Assembly: GCF_900091625.1 (NCBI RefSeq)
Contig: NZ_FMIC01000002.1
Location: 5,456,001-5,520,000 of the forward strand
Direction of reading: 5' to 3'
Length of the DNA stretch: 64,000 nt
Source of the DNA: Micromonospora peucetia
GTDB lineage: Bacteria > Actinomycetota > Actinomycetes > Mycobacteriales > Micromonosporaceae
Positions 8,899 through 18,863 of the stretch are shown piece after piece (position 1 is the stretch's first letter; each line of letters begins with the position of its first letter). Below the pieces are notes generated by a model. It did not search any database, was not told where the DNA came from, and saw only the letters and a program-made list of their open reading frames with translations. The position numbers were made by a program, and so were the translations under genes.

Positions 8899-8932
8899 GC
8901 TGGCCGGCACCCGATCCCGGGTGCCGGCCAGC
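8899..8932 (+). terminator. Hairpin terminator of lysozyme-like paralog 2
   Basis: A perfect 15-bp stem (GCTGGCCGGCACCCG and its complement) with a 4-nt loop. There is no T tract. A related hairpin follows paralog 3. Confidence 0.7.
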
Positions 8933-9045
8933 GGCGTCCTCGCCGGAGCCCAGGCAAGCCCGTACGACATCCCACGCATTCGATTCGACCCCGCCGGGAC
9001 GAGAGCGGGCGGCGGCTCGGTAGCCGAGGAGGATGGCCCGGCAGG

Positions 9046-10485
9046 TCAGCGACGATGGCCGAGGGTGACGTCGAACAGGGCCGCGAGCAGCGCGAGCGTG
9101 ATCACCCCGGCAGCCAACAGCAGTGAGTGCCGGAAGGCGAGCGAGAAGTCTCCACCGCTGGCGGCCAACGAGGAGAAGAAGAGCGAGCCGACGGCCGCGA
9201 TCCCGGCGGCGGAACCGATCCGCTGGCCGGTCTGGAGCATGCCGGCGCCGCTGCCGGCCTGCCGTACCGGCACCTGGGACAGGGTCAGGGTCTGGTTCGG
9301 CGCGATCACCAGGCCGCTGCCCAGCCCGGCGACCAGCAGCGGCGCCGCGGTCAGCCACGGCACGGCGGCCCCGCTCGGTGCCCGGTCGAGCACGACCACC
9401 ACCGCGACGAGCCCGACCACCACGGTGAGCAGCCCGACGGCGACCAGGGGACGACCGTAGCGGTTGACGATCCGGCCGCCGAGCGCGGACGCCGCCGCCG
9501 AGCCCAGCGCGAACGGGGTGATGGCCAGGCCGGCGACCAGCGCGCTGTATCCGAGGCCGTTCTGCAGGTAGAGCGTGAAGATGAAGAAGATCGCGGTGAA
9601 CCCGCCGAAGTAGACCAGCGCGATCAGCGAACCCAGGGCGTACGACCGGAAGCCGAACAGTCGCAGGTCGAACAGGGGTTCCTGGCGCCGGGCGTACCGT
9701 CGTTCCCATGCCCCGAAGCCGACCAGGGTGAGCAGCCCGGCCGGCACGAGTAGCCACTTCGTCGGGCCCCGCCAGTCCTGCTGTACCAGCGGCAGCAGTA
9801 CCAGCAGCACGCCGACGCCGAGCAGCAGCACCCCGACAGGGTCCAGCCGGTGGTTCCGTGGGCCGGCCGGACGGGTGGGGATCAGCCGCCAGCCGAGGAC
9901 CACCGCGAGAACGCCGACCGGCACGTTGACGAAGAACACCCACCGCCAGCCGTGCTCCTCCCCGCCGATGGCGATGAGCAGACCGCCGAGCAGCGGGCCG
10001 ACGGCCGTGGAGATGCCGATGGTGGCCCCGAGCAGCCCGAACGGGCGGCCCCGCTCGGGCCCCTGGAAGAGCTCCTGGATCAGCCCGGTCACCTGTGGGT
10101 TGACCACCCCGGCGGCGGCACCCTGGAGCAGTCGGGCCGCGATCAGCCACGTGGGGGAGGGTGCCAGCCCGGCCAGCGCGCTGGCCAGCGTGAACAGGGC
10201 GATCCCGAAGACGAACGCGTTACGCCGGCCGCGAGCGTCGCCGAAGCGGCCGGCGGAGACCAGTATCAGCCCGAACGTCAGGGCGTACCCGGAGAGCACC
10301 CACTGCAGATCGCTGGGGGAGGCCCCGAGGGCGCGGTCCATCGACGGGACGGCGACGTTGACGATGCTCACGTCGAGCAGCGTCATGAAGGCGGCGACCA
10401 GCCCCACCGAGAGGGCCTGCCAGCGGCGTCGGTCGTCCGGCGACGCGGTGGCGTCGGCCGGTGGCGGCGTACCCGCCGTGCTCAT
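9046..10485 (-). CDS. MFS drug exporter, DHA2 (EmrB/QacA) type
   Basis: The product has 479 residues and about 14 hydrophobic helices. TM1 carries LLDVSIVNVAVP, the DHA2 hallmark, and the TM2-3 loop is GRFGDARGRR. This family exports cationic drugs and amphiphiles by proton antiport at the cytoplasmic membrane. The ATG at 10485 has GGGAGG just upstream on the minus strand, so I prefer it over an ATG ten codons earlier. No regulator gene is adjacent; the neighbouring 78-aa winged-helix-like protein is upstream in the same orientation and could be a candidate. Confidence 0.9.
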   Translation of the reverse strand: MSTAGTPPPADATASPDDRRRWQALSVGLVAAFMTLLDVSIVNVAVPSMDRALGASPSDLQWVLSGYALTFGLILVSAGRFGDARGRRNAFVFGIALFTLASALAGLAPSPTWLIAARLLQGAAAGVVNPQVTGLIQELFQGPERGRPFGLLGATIGISTAVGPLLGGLLIAIGGEEHGWRWVFFVNVPVGVLAVVLGWRLIPTRPAGPRNHRLDPVGVLLLGVGVLLVLLPLVQQDWRGPTKWLLVPAGLLTLVGFGAWERRYARRQEPLFDLRLFGFRSYALGSLIALVYFGGFTAIFFIFTLYLQNGLGYSALVAGLAITPFALGSAAASALGGRIVNRYGRPLVAVGLLTVVVGLVAVVVVLDRAPSGAAVPWLTAAPLLVAGLGSGLVIAPNQTLTLSQVPVRQAGSGAGMLQTGQRIGSAAGIAAVGSLFFSSLAASGGDFSLAFRHSLLLAAGVITLALLAALFDVTLGHRR

Positions 10486-10570
10486 CGTGCCTCCCGTGGA
10501 CCGGTGACCGGGCATCTCCGAGCGCTACCCCGGTCCCCGGGAGGCGAACCATCACGCCGCGCCCGGCGGC

Positions 10571-10807
10571 TCACGCCATCTGGCGCGCGCAGAACCGGGG
10601 TCCGAAGTCCAGCCCGGCCATCGGCGAGTCCTCCCGGTGCAACAGGTTCTTCTCCGTGAGTTGGTGCAACGGCGCGCGCAACTGCTCCTCGGTGAGTCCT
10701 GCCTCCTCGGCGATCAGGTCTGGATACGGCACCTGCCCCCGGGCCTCCAGCGCCGCGACCGCGTCGTACACCTGCTCCTCGACATCCGACAGCTGCACCT
10801 GCCGCAT
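10571..10807 (-). CDS. Small winged-helix-like protein (78 aa)
   Basis: A 78-residue soluble protein with a helix-turn-helix-like pattern: YDAVAALEARG, YPDLIAEEAGLTEEQLRAPL, then a wing-like NLLHRED. An AAGGAGG Shine-Dalgarno sequence precedes the ATG. It may be a small DNA-binding protein upstream of the exporter gene, from which it is separated by about 85 bp. No family name can be given with confidence. Confidence 0.65.
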   Translation of the reverse strand: MRQVQLSDVEEQVYDAVAALEARGQVPYPDLIAEEAGLTEEQLRAPLHQLTEKNLLHREDSPMAGLDFGPRFCARQMA

Positions 10808-10944
10808 CGCCTTTTCCTCCTTCGTCTTTCCCGCCCATGGCGGGCGGTCACGCCGCGCGGTTACCCGGTGGGGGACCGAAGATGCCGACCCGATCGGGCG
10901 GTTGCCCCGGCCGCGCCAGCCGCGCCGGCCGCCGCGGACTGCCC

Positions 10945-10959
10945 TAGGCTTGCCCGGTG
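10945..10959 (+). promoter_or_regulatory. Leaderless-type promoter TAGGCT, 6 nt before GTG
   Basis: The -10 box TAGGCT ends 6 nt before the GTG of the reductase gene, so transcription should begin at or next to the start codon. Confidence 0.5.
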
Positions 10960-12087
10960 ATCGTCTGGGATCTGGCCGTCGTCGGCGCCGGCCCCGCCGG
11001 GCTCTCCGCAGCCCACGCCGCCGCCCGCGCGGGCGCGCGCACCCTGGTCGTGGAGCGCGCCGCGCACCCGCGCTACAAGACCTGCGGGGGCGGTCTGATC
11101 GGCACCTCGCTCGCGGCGGTGGCCGGCCGGATCGAGGTGCCCGCGCACGACCGGGTCGACCGGGTGACGTTCACCCGGGACGGGCGACGTCGGTTCACCC
11201 GCCGCCATCCGGGCGGTCCGCTGGTGACCATGGTGCGCCGGGAGGAGTTCGACGACCGGCTGCGTGCCGCCGCGGTCGCCGCCGGCGCCGAGGTCCGCGA
11301 GCGCGTCGCGGTCCGCGCGGTCGAGCAGGACCCCGACGTCGTACGCCTCAGGCTGGCCGACGGGGACACGGTCCACGCGCGGACGGTGATCGGGGCGGAC
11401 GGGTCCTCGGGCGTGACCGCCCGGCACGTGGGGGTCCGCCACCGGCAGGTCGACCTGGGGTTGGAGCTGGAGCTGCCCGTTGCACCCGACGAACAGGCCC
11501 GCTGGCGGGGCCGCCTGCTGCTGGACTGGGGTCCGCTGCCCGGCTCGTACGCCTGGGTGTTCCCGAAGGGTGACCGGCTGACGGTCGGTGTGATCGCGGC
11601 GCGGGGCGAGGGCGAACGGACCAGGGCCTACCTGCGCGGGTTCGTCGACCGGCTGGGCCTGTCCGGGGTGGAGCCGGCGCACGACTCCGGCCACCTGACC
11701 CGCTGCCGGGCCGAGGATTCCCCGCTGCGTCGGGGGCGGGTGCTGGTCGCGGGCGACGCGGCGGGGCTGTTGGAGCCGTGGAGCCGGGAGGGGATCAGCT
11801 ACGCGCTGCGTTCCGGCGAGTTGGCCGGTGCGGCGGTGGCCACCGGTGACCTCGCCGGCTACGACCGCGCCGTCACCCGGGACCTGGTGCCGTCGATGCG
11901 CGCCGGGCACCGGCTGCTCGACGTGTTCGCCCGGCGGCCGGGGGTCTTCCACGCGTTGCTGGCCACTCCGCCGGGCTGGCGGATGTTCGTCCGGTTCTGC
12001 CAGGGGCGGGCCGGCTTCGACGAGACGTTGCACCGCGCCCCGGTGCGGGCGGCGCTGGCGCTGCTGGACCGGCTGCCGGCCGGCTGA
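10957..12087 (+). CDS. Geranylgeranyl-reductase-family FAD-dependent oxidoreductase
   Basis: The 376-residue flavoprotein has an N-terminal dinucleotide-binding motif (VGAGPAGLSAAHAAARAG, residues about 8-25), the YKTCGGGLIG block near residue 46 and the second FAD motif VAGDAAGLLEPWSREG near residue 265. These are typical of the geranylgeranyl reductase family, which saturates isoprenoid chains of lipids, quinones or carotenoids. The true substrate is unknown: menaquinone side-chain reduction is one possibility in actinobacteria. It stands alone with its own leaderless promoter. Confidence 0.82.
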   Translation: MIVWDLAVVGAGPAGLSAAHAAARAGARTLVVERAAHPRYKTCGGGLIGTSLAAVAGRIEVPAHDRVDRVTFTRDGRRRFTRRHPGGPLVTMVRREEFDDRLRAAAVAAGAEVRERVAVRAVEQDPDVVRLRLADGDTVHARTVIGADGSSGVTARHVGVRHRQVDLGLELELPVAPDEQARWRGRLLLDWGPLPGSYAWVFPKGDRLTVGVIAARGEGERTRAYLRGFVDRLGLSGVEPAHDSGHLTRCRAEDSPLRRGRVLVAGDAAGLLEPWSREGISYALRSGELAGAAVATGDLAGYDRAVTRDLVPSMRAGHRLLDVFARRPGVFHALLATPPGWRMFVRFCQGRAGFDETLHRAPVRAALALLDRLPAG

Positions 12088-12212
12088 CCCCGACCGGTCC
12101 GTCGAGGAACGGCCCGCGTCGCCCCCCGGACCTGGCGCCGAGCCGGGGGGCGACGCGTGGGGAGCCGGCGCACCGCCTTTCACCCAGGATCCTAGGATGC
12201 TTTAGGGGTAGT

Positions 12213-12253
12213 GTCCGGCCCCCGCCCAAGCCAGCCGATGTCGGGGGCCGGAC
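12213..12253 (+). terminator. GC-rich hairpin between the reductase gene and the ABC-F leader
   Basis: A perfect 12-bp inverted repeat (GTCCGGCCCCCG and its complement) encloses a 17-nt loop, about 125 nt after the reductase stop. The upstream stretch includes CCTAGGATGC, which recurs at 34664 and resembles a -10 region. Confidence 0.5.
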
Positions 12254-12302
12254 AACCTCACCCGACCGAACAAACCCGGACGGGTGAAAGCGCCGCCGCT
12301 GC

Positions 12303-12308
12303 TAATGT
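12303..12308 (+). promoter_or_regulatory. -10-like box upstream of the ABC-F leader peptide
   Basis: The hexamer at this position lies inside the segment GCTAATGTGG (TAATGT), seven or eight nt before the ATG of the leader ORF. The leader ORF would therefore be translated from a leaderless or near-leaderless transcript. No clear -35 box is seen. Confidence 0.35.
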
Positions 12309-12315
12309 GGCCGTC

Positions 12316-12360
12316 ATGGCACGAGGTATCTGGTCGCAGAAGGTCCGCTCCGCCCGCTGA
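12316..12360 (+). CDS. Leader peptide (uORF) of the ABC-F gene, 14 aa
   Basis: A short ORF encodes [14 protein letters not shown] and ends in TGA 127 nt before the ABC-F start. Its second half (GCAGAAGG and CCGCC, 12336-12354) can pair with sequence just downstream (GGCGG and CCTTTCTGC, 12362-12380). A second hairpin follows. Ribosome stalling on such leaders induces several ABC-F antibiotic-resistance genes (msrD, vmlR and lmrC are examples). That this peptide works the same way is an inference from the layout. Confidence 0.55.
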   Translation: MARGIWSQKVRSAR

Positions 12361-12393
12361 CGGCGGCGCTTCCTTTCTGCTGAATCCGCGCTC

Positions 12394-12427
12394 GCCGTCC
12401 CGGTTCCCGCCGGGCGGCCGTTTGCTG
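12394..12427 (+). promoter_or_regulatory. Attenuator-like hairpin upstream of the ABC-F gene
   Basis: GCCGTCCCGG (12394-12403) pairs with CCGGGCGGC (12410-12418) around a 6-nt loop with one bulge, followed by CGTTTGCTG. It is placed after the uORF hairpin and before the coding region, as expected for a terminator that is bypassed when a ribosome stalls upstream. Confidence 0.45.
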
Positions 12428-12487
12428 CTGCCCGGCTCCACCACGAGCTGCGGAGCACCGTTGAACCTAACCCCGACCTCCGAAACC

Positions 12488-14137
<1,650 letters not shown>

Positions 14138-14221
14138 CCTAGCCCACCAGTTGCGTCGAGGCGGGCACGGACCGGACGGGCCGCAGGCGATTTGCCCCAC
14201 GGCCCGTCCGGTGTTCGGGGA

Positions 14222-16012
14222 TCAGAAGACCGGGACGCCCTCGCGCACCAGCCTCCAGTTCGGCTGGTAGAAGTCCGCCGGGTCGATGGTGCCTCTGGCC
14301 TGCGCCCAGTCGATCAGCAGCTGACGGATCTCCTGCTGCTCGTTGTAGACCTGGGTCTTCACGATGCCGGGGAAGTTGCCGCCGCCACTGCGCCGGTAGT
14401 TGTTCACCGCCACCACGAACTGCGCGTTGTCCGGCACCGGCGTGTCGGTGCCGGACAACACCAGGCGGGTGACGCGCTGGCCCACCGGCTTGGAGATGTC
14501 GATGTCGTAGTCCAGGCCGGAGATGACGTCGTAGTTGTAGTCCGGCACGGCCGGGTCGCTGATCGCCGCCGGGTCGACCGGGGCGCCCGGGGCGAGGGTC
14601 CGGAAGTACTTCGCCGAGTACTCCAGGTAGGCGCGCACCTCGGCGCCGCTGAGTACGACCGCCTCGAGGGTGTTGTCGAAGACGTACAGCCCGGCCACGT
14701 CGCGGATCTTCACGTCGCCGGCGGGGAAGACCGCGGTCCGGCTGAACGGTGCCGCGATCGACAGCACCGGCAGGTCCGCGTACGGCGTGCCGGCCAGCGC
14801 CTGGCCGACCACCTCGGTCTGGACGTGGTTGATGAAGTCCAGGATCGGGGTGTCCTTGTATCGGCTCTCCGCCGCCGAGAGTTCCACGGTGGAGCGGGCC
14901 ACGACCTGGTTCACGTACGCGACGGTCTTGCGGTGCTGCGCCCGCACGGCGGCGAGAACCTTCGGGTCCTCGACCACGGTGTTGGTGTTCAGCAGGGCGG
15001 CGGACTTCTTGGTGATCTTCCAACGGCCCCTTTCGCGGGCCAGGGTGAAGTCCATCCGGCTCAGCCGCTGGCCCCACTTCGACGGCTCGGTGAGCAGCAC
15101 CTGCTCGCCGGTCCGCTCGTTGGTCACGAACTTCTCGGCCACCTCGGCGTGGGCGTGGCCGAAGAGGATCGCGTCGATGCCGGGGACCTGCTGGGCGATC
15201 AGCGCCGTCGGGTTCTCGATCGGCAGCTCCGGCCCGTAGCTGGAGGTGCCGCTGTCGCCGCCGTGCGCGGAGATCAGCACGATGTCGGCGCCGCGCGCCC
15301 GCATGATCGGCACGTACCGCGCGGCGGTGGCGATCATGTCGTCGAACCGTAGCCGGCCCTCGACGTTGGCCTTGTCCCAGATCGCGCTGCCCGGGTTGGT
15401 CAGGCCGAGGATGCCGACGCGCAGGGGAGGCGCGGCGAAGCCGACGGAGACCTTCTTGATGACGTACGGCAGGAAGGCCGGCTTGCCGGTGGCGACGTTG
15501 ACGGCGTTGGCGGCCAGCGCCGGGAAGCCCAGCTGCGAGATCCACTTGGCCAGCAGCGGCAGGCCGTAGTTGAACTCGTGGTTGCCCAGCGTCACGGCGT
15601 CGTAGCCGAGCACGTTCATCGCGTTGGCCATCGGGTGCGTCTCACCGGTGACGGTGATCGGCTCCTGCTTGGCGTAGAAAGTCGCCAGTGGGGTGCCCTG
15701 GATGGTGTCGCCGGCGTCCAGCACCAGCGTCGCCCGGCCTCGCCGCTCGGCGCGGATCTGCTTGACGAGGGCGGCCAGCTTGGCGACTCCGACGTCGTTG
15801 TGCCTGCTGTCGTCGTACTCGGCGTCGGAGTAGTAGTCCCAGTTGTAGACGTTGCCGTGGGTGTCCGAGGTGCCGAGGACCGTGAGGTCCCAGGTCCGCG
15901 TCCGGGCCGCGCCGGCCGCCTGGGCGGGGGTGGCGGCGATCAGCGGGACGCTCGCCGCCACGGCTGCGGCGGCGAGCATCGTCCGACGCGACGGGCCGGA
16001 GGGAGAGGTCAT
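14222..16012 (-). CDS. Tat-exported bifunctional metallophosphatase / 5'-nucleotidase
   Basis: The 596-residue protein starts with a twin-arginine signal (SRRTMLAAAAVAAS, cleavage near TPAQA). The N-terminal calcineurin-like metallophosphatase domain has GTSDTHGN, LDAGDTIQG, GNHEFNYG and GHAHAE metal motifs. The C-terminal 5'-nucleotidase domain includes NNYRRSGGG. The family hydrolyses 2',3'-cyclic nucleotides and 5'-nucleotides outside the membrane, scavenging phosphate and nucleosides. The ATG with GGAAAGG upstream is chosen over one five codons earlier. It forms a single-gene unit. Confidence 0.9.
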   Translation of the reverse strand: MTSPSGPSRRTMLAAAAVAASVPLIAATPAQAAGAARTRTWDLTVLGTSDTHGNVYNWDYYSDAEYDDSRHNDVGVAKLAALVKQIRAERRGRATLVLDAGDTIQGTPLATFYAKQEPITVTGETHPMANAMNVLGYDAVTLGNHEFNYGLPLLAKWISQLGFPALAANAVNVATGKPAFLPYVIKKVSVGFAAPPLRVGILGLTNPGSAIWDKANVEGRLRFDDMIATAARYVPIMRARGADIVLISAHGGDSGTSSYGPELPIENPTALIAQQVPGIDAILFGHAHAEVAEKFVTNERTGEQVLLTEPSKWGQRLSRMDFTLARERGRWKITKKSAALLNTNTVVEDPKVLAAVRAQHRKTVAYVNQVVARSTVELSAAESRYKDTPILDFINHVQTEVVGQALAGTPYADLPVLSIAAPFSRTAVFPAGDVKIRDVAGLYVFDNTLEAVVLSGAEVRAYLEYSAKYFRTLAPGAPVDPAAISDPAVPDYNYDVISGLDYDIDISKPVGQRVTRLVLSGTDTPVPDNAQFVVAVNNYRRSGGGNFPGIVKTQVYNEQQEIRQLLIDWAQARGTIDPADFYQPNWRLVREGVPVF

Positions 16013-16202
16013 GAGATGCCTTTCCATGGGGGTTCGGGACGCCCGGTGAGCGCCGAGCGCACCATAAACGAGTGGCCGTCACTCCTGCCACAGCGGCCCG
16101 CTTCATCACAGCGTGCGCACAGTCCCGCGTGAGCCCCGGCTGCCGGGCGTGCCCGAGAGGGGCAGCGGGGCCAGGGGCGAGGGGTGGGCGCTCTCGGAAC
16201 GG

Positions 16203-16862
16203 TCAGCGTGGCCAGGGGGCGAGGCGGGCGCGAAGGTGGGCGACGGCGTCGGGGGCCAGGCCGTAGCGGGCGAAGCGGCGGTCGGGCAGCCGGTCCAGGT
16301 AGCGGCCGGCCGCCCGGACGTCCACCTCGTCCAGGGCCGGGTCGAGCTGGCGGGCCAGTTCCAGCAGCTCCACCACGTCGTGGTGTTCCAGGGCCGCCGC
16401 GACGTCGATGTAGTCCCGGACCTCCCGCCGGTTGACCAGAGCGGCGGTCTTGTTCGCCATCAGGTCGCGCACGTCCATCACCGGCCCGAGGTCCATCACC
16501 ACCGGGCTGCGGTGCCGGTCGAGGCGGGCCAGGCTGAGCCGGATGAGCCGCCCGTCCCGGCCCACCACGAAGTCCCTCAGGTCCCGGTCGAACCCGTCGA
16601 ACAGCTCGGCCAACTCGCTGTCCGGATCGGCGTCGGTGACCTCGAACCCGGCGCGCTCCAACGCCGCCCGCACTCCGTCCGCCGCCGCGGCGGCAGCCCC
16701 CTCCACGTCGGCGAACAGGTCCACGTCCTCCGTCGGGCGGGTCACCAGCCCGTGCGCCGCCCAGGCCACCCCGCCCCCGAGCACGAACCGGTACGGCCCG
16801 GCGGCGGACAGGGCCACCCGGGCCACCTCGCGATAGAACTCGTGCGGGTGGGCGGTGCTCAC
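16203..16862 (-). CDS. Nucleotidyltransferase-fold protein (AbiEii-like)
   Basis: This 219-residue protein carries the nucleotidyltransferase pattern: LGGGVAWAAHGL near residue 26 followed by RPTEDVDLF, whose Asp-X-Asp pair would bind metal. A later KTAALVNRREVRDYIDVA resembles the lysine/arginine helix of AbiEii/MenA-type enzymes. Such proteins act as toxins, for example by modifying tRNA 3' ends, or have unknown roles. The GTG start overlaps the stop of the upstream 113-aa gene (GTGA). A two-gene toxin-antitoxin or defence unit is possible, but the partner is not a recognised AbiEi antitoxin. Confidence 0.65.
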   Translation of the reverse strand: MSTAHPHEFYREVARVALSAAGPYRFVLGGGVAWAAHGLVTRPTEDVDLFADVEGAAAAAADGVRAALERAGFEVTDADPDSELAELFDGFDRDLRDFVVGRDGRLIRLSLARLDRHRSPVVMDLGPVMDVRDLMANKTAALVNRREVRDYIDVAAALEHHDVVELLELARQLDPALDEVDVRAAGRYLDRLPDRRFARYGLAPDAVAHLRARLAPWPR

Positions 16863-17200
16863 GCCGTACGCAGCCCCCGGTGGCGGCTCTCCCACGCCTG
16901 GCGTACGCCCCGGGGCAGGTTGAGCAGCCGCCACACCCGGCGCAGTGTGCGCCCGTTGATGAGCAGCCGGAGATCCTCCCCGCGGGTGGTCTCCCGCAGG
17001 ACGTTCTCGTACATCCAGAGCAGATCGTCCGGATCGGCCAGGTCGAAGGTGCGGTCGGCGTTCCACATCAGCCGCACCGGCAACTCCACCACGCCATGGG
17101 TGGGGCCGGTGAGTTCGGCGAGCGTGCGGGCCACCACGGCAGGCCGACCCGGGCGGGCCAGGTGGGCCGCGCGGGTCGGAGCGGGGGAGAGGGCCTGCAT
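16859..17200 (-). CDS. Hypothetical protein coupled to the nucleotidyltransferase gene (113 aa)
   Basis: A 113-residue soluble basic protein (MQALSPAPTRAAHL...) with a central acidic segment (DLADPDDLLWMYENVL) and an Arg-rich C-terminus. Its last codon overlaps the GTG of the nucleotidyltransferase gene, so both are made together. I do not recognise the family. It could be the cognate antitoxin or a substrate-binding partner; this is only suggested by position. A longer ORF extends upstream into the 50-bp palindromic element and is unlikely to be the real start. Confidence 0.55.
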   Translation of the reverse strand: MQALSPAPTRAAHLARPGRPAVVARTLAELTGPTHGVVELPVRLMWNADRTFDLADPDDLLWMYENVLRETTRGEDLRLLINGRTLRRVWRLLNLPRGVRQAWESRHRGLRTA

Positions 17201-17302
17201 GCTGTCAGGGTAACCCCAGGTCGGGCCGCACGGGATCGCGGTTTCGCCAGTGTCGCGGCGGGCCGGCGTACGCCCGTGGGTCCTCAGCCTCGCCCCACTT
17301 CG

Positions 17303-17352
17303 AGATCTTGGCGCGAAACGGCCCCTCCAGGGGCGACTTCTCACCAAGATTT
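17303..17352. repeat. 50-bp palindromic element, copy B
   Basis: This copy has the same length and outer arms (AGATCTTGG ... CCAAGAT) as copy A at 7759, but imperfect inner pairing. The core reads GGCCCCTCCAGGGGC. Confidence 0.7.
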
Positions 17353-17493
17353 CGCCCGTCACTCGTGCACCGTGTGGTGCCCGTTGCCTGGTTCGTCACG
17401 GTTGTCCGGTGCGGTGTCGGCCGGCGGGTGGCATCGGGTCGCGGATGGGGCGGGTGTCCGGTTTCGGGGTGTGACCGGGGGCATCGTGGGGGC

Positions 17494-17522
17494 GGAATCG
17501 TGGCCGGCCCGGGGCCGTTACA
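17494..17522 (+). promoter_or_regulatory. Promoter P1 of lysozyme-like paralog 3 (GGAAT-N17-CGTTACA)
   Basis: GGAAT, a 17-nt spacer and CGTTACA. The flanking sequence is almost identical to the P1 region at 7952. Confidence 0.55.
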
Positions 17523-17579
17523 CCATGCGTACGGCTGAGTAAGGGCACATCGCCCCGGCAGGTTGGTGTGCCGGGCCTC

Positions 17580-17608
17580 GGAATGATGGTGGGCCGCCGG
17601 TCGTTACA
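17580..17608 (+). promoter_or_regulatory. Promoter P2 of lysozyme-like paralog 3 (GGAAT-N17-CGTTACA)
   Basis: A second copy with the same boxes and spacer length, 86 bp after P1. It would give a leader of about 215 nt. Confidence 0.55.
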
Positions 17609-17708
17609 CATGGTCGCGGCCGACGTGCGGGCATCCCCCCGCCCCGCGCAGCCCGGACCGTCGGGCCACCCGGCCTGAACCTCCCGGCCCACCCGGCCGG
17701 TCCTGAAC

Positions 17709-17828
17709 TTTCCGGTGGCAGACGCCGGAGATCCCCCAGTTTGTTGAGCGCCGGACGGTGCTTGCATCCGCGCGTGTACCCGGTCCCCCTCGGGTGTGCG
17801 GGTGCCAACCCCCGAATGGAGCATCCTC
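17709..17828 (+). promoter_or_regulatory. Conserved 5' leader of lysozyme-like paralog 3
   Basis: This leader shares AGTTTGTTGAGCGCCGGACG, GGTGCTTGCATCC and GGTGCCAACCCCCGAATGG with the leader at 8176-8289, while the sequence between P2 and this block is unrelated. It is a candidate structured or protein-bound leader. Confidence 0.4.
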
Positions 17829-18422
17829 ATGAACTCGATCATTCGTAACAGTGTTCTTGGTATCGCCGGTCTCGCGTTCGCTGGTGGTGTGGCTGCTGGC
17901 CCGCTGACCGACGCCCACACCCCGGCCGTGGACGCCGCGCCCGTCGCGGCGGCGGTGCAGGCTGACAAGCCGGCCGTCGACACCGGCAAGCTGGTTCCGC
18001 ATGGTGTGCAGGGCGCGCAGTCGCGGATCGACCTGTCGGACGAGCAGGTCGCCAGCACGAAGGCGATCATCGCGGCGACGAAGAAGGCCGGTATGGACGA
18101 GCGGGCTGCGGTGGTGTCGATCGCGACGGCGTTGCAGGAGTCGAAGCTGGAGAACCTGGGTCATCTGGGTGACCGTAACGATCACGACTCGCAGGGTCTG
18201 TTCCAGCAGCGCCCGTCCTCGGGTTGGGGCACGGTCGAGCAGATCACCGACCCGGAGTACTCGACGACGGCGTTCCTGAAGGGTCTGAAGCAGGTCGACG
18301 GCTGGCAGGACATGCCGCTGACCAAGGCCGCCCAGACCGTGCAGGTGTCGGCGTACCCCGACCACTACGCGCAGTGGGAGCAGCTGGCCGCCGATCTGGT
18401 CGCCAAGCACTGGAACAGCTGA
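17829..18422 (+). CDS. Secreted lysozyme-like (lytic transglycosylase-like) protein, paralog 3
   Basis: The 197-residue protein differs from paralog 2 at only a handful of residues, mostly in the linker after the signal segment (two extra residues, Ala-rich). The signal peptide, LQESKLENLGH, SQGLFQQRPSSGWG and YPDHYAQWE blocks are unchanged. The nearly identical coding region, against a diverged promoter-proximal leader, suggests recent gene conversion or strong purifying selection. It is exported and probably remodels peptidoglycan. Confidence 0.75.
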   Translation: MNSIIRNSVLGIAGLAFAGGVAAGPLTDAHTPAVDAAPVAAAVQADKPAVDTGKLVPHGVQGAQSRIDLSDEQVASTKAIIAATKKAGMDERAAVVSIATALQESKLENLGHLGDRNDHDSQGLFQQRPSSGWGTVEQITDPEYSTTAFLKGLKQVDGWQDMPLTKAAQTVQVSAYPDHYAQWEQLAADLVAKHWNS

Positions 18423-18454
18423 CAACCCAACACAGACCTTCCACGCAAGGGGGA

Positions 18455-18491
18455 CCGCTGGCCGGCACCGAACTCGGGTGCCGGCCAGCGG
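18455..18491 (+). terminator. Hairpin terminator of lysozyme-like paralog 3
   Basis: A perfect 15-bp stem (CCGCTGGCCGGCACC and complement) with a 7-nt loop, 33 nt after the stop. It matches the terminator of paralog 2 in sequence. Confidence 0.7.
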
Positions 18492-18655
18492 CATCGAAAC
18501 GACCGTCGGCGGGAACATCGCGTCCCGTCGGCTGGTTGAATGAGGTGTCGGTGTGTCCAGTGTCCCCGGGCCTCACCAAATTGCCTTCGCGGAATTCCGT
18601 CCGGCTGGAGCCGCGTCGCGCCACTCGCCGAGAGGCGACCTGCACACCGACACCG

Positions 18656-18691
18656 GCGCCGCCCCCGAGCCTCTGGGCTCGGGGGCGGCGC
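18656..18691 (+). terminator. Strong intrinsic-type terminator upstream of the formate dehydrogenase genes
   Basis: A perfect 15-bp inverted repeat (GCGCCGCCCCCGAGC and complement) with a 6-nt loop is followed by TGTCTCTTC, a rare partial T tract for this genome. It insulates the formate dehydrogenase operon from upstream transcription. I see no convincing gene between 18423 and 18860. Confidence 0.65.
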
Positions 18692-18849
18692 TGTCTCTTC
18701 GCGCCCGAGCCCTGAGGCGAACGCCGCCCGACTGAGTGCCGGGCTCGGGCCGCTGTCGCGCGTACGCGATGGGCTACGCCGTGGGGTGCGGGCGGTGACC
18801 ATCGGGTGGTGATCGGGCGACGCGGGTCGCGGTCCCGCGCGGCCTGGCC

Positions 18850-18863
18850 TATGTTCAGGGGTG
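18850..18863 (+). promoter_or_regulatory. -10-like TATGTT directly before the formate dehydrogenase GTG
   Basis: TATGTT ends 5 nt before the GTG at 18861, a leaderless-type arrangement seen several times in the window. It supports that GTG as start. No clear -35 box is present. Confidence 0.35.

Larger units (their letters stand above)
7759..8932 (+). repeat. Duplicated segment, copy A (with 17303-18491)
   Basis: From the 50-bp palindromic element through tandem promoters, leader, lysozyme-like gene and terminator, the order and much of the sequence recur at 17303-18491. The gene body is nearly identical. The leader diverges in its promoter-proximal half but is conserved over the last ~110 nt before the ATG. 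This looks like an old segmental duplication with selection on particular parts. Confidence 0.75.
17303..18491 (+). repeat. Duplicated segment, copy B (with 7759-8932)
   Basis: This copy has the same order as copy A: palindromic element, two GGAAT-N17-CGTTACA promoters, conserved leader, lysozyme-like gene and hairpin terminator. The distances from palindrome to first promoter differ by only about 2 bp. Confidence 0.75.

Noticed and set aside
12191..12200. CCTAGGATGC at 12191 and 34664 as a repeated regulatory element
   Set aside because: Two 10-bp matches in a 64-kb GC-rich window could arise from shared -10-type sequence; not enough to call an element.
18540..18812. Plus-strand ORF with a Cys-rich start (MRCRCVQC) before the formate dehydrogenase operon
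   Set aside because: It crosses the strong terminator hairpin at 18656-18691 and has no ribosome site or domain, so a leader peptide is possible but not supported.
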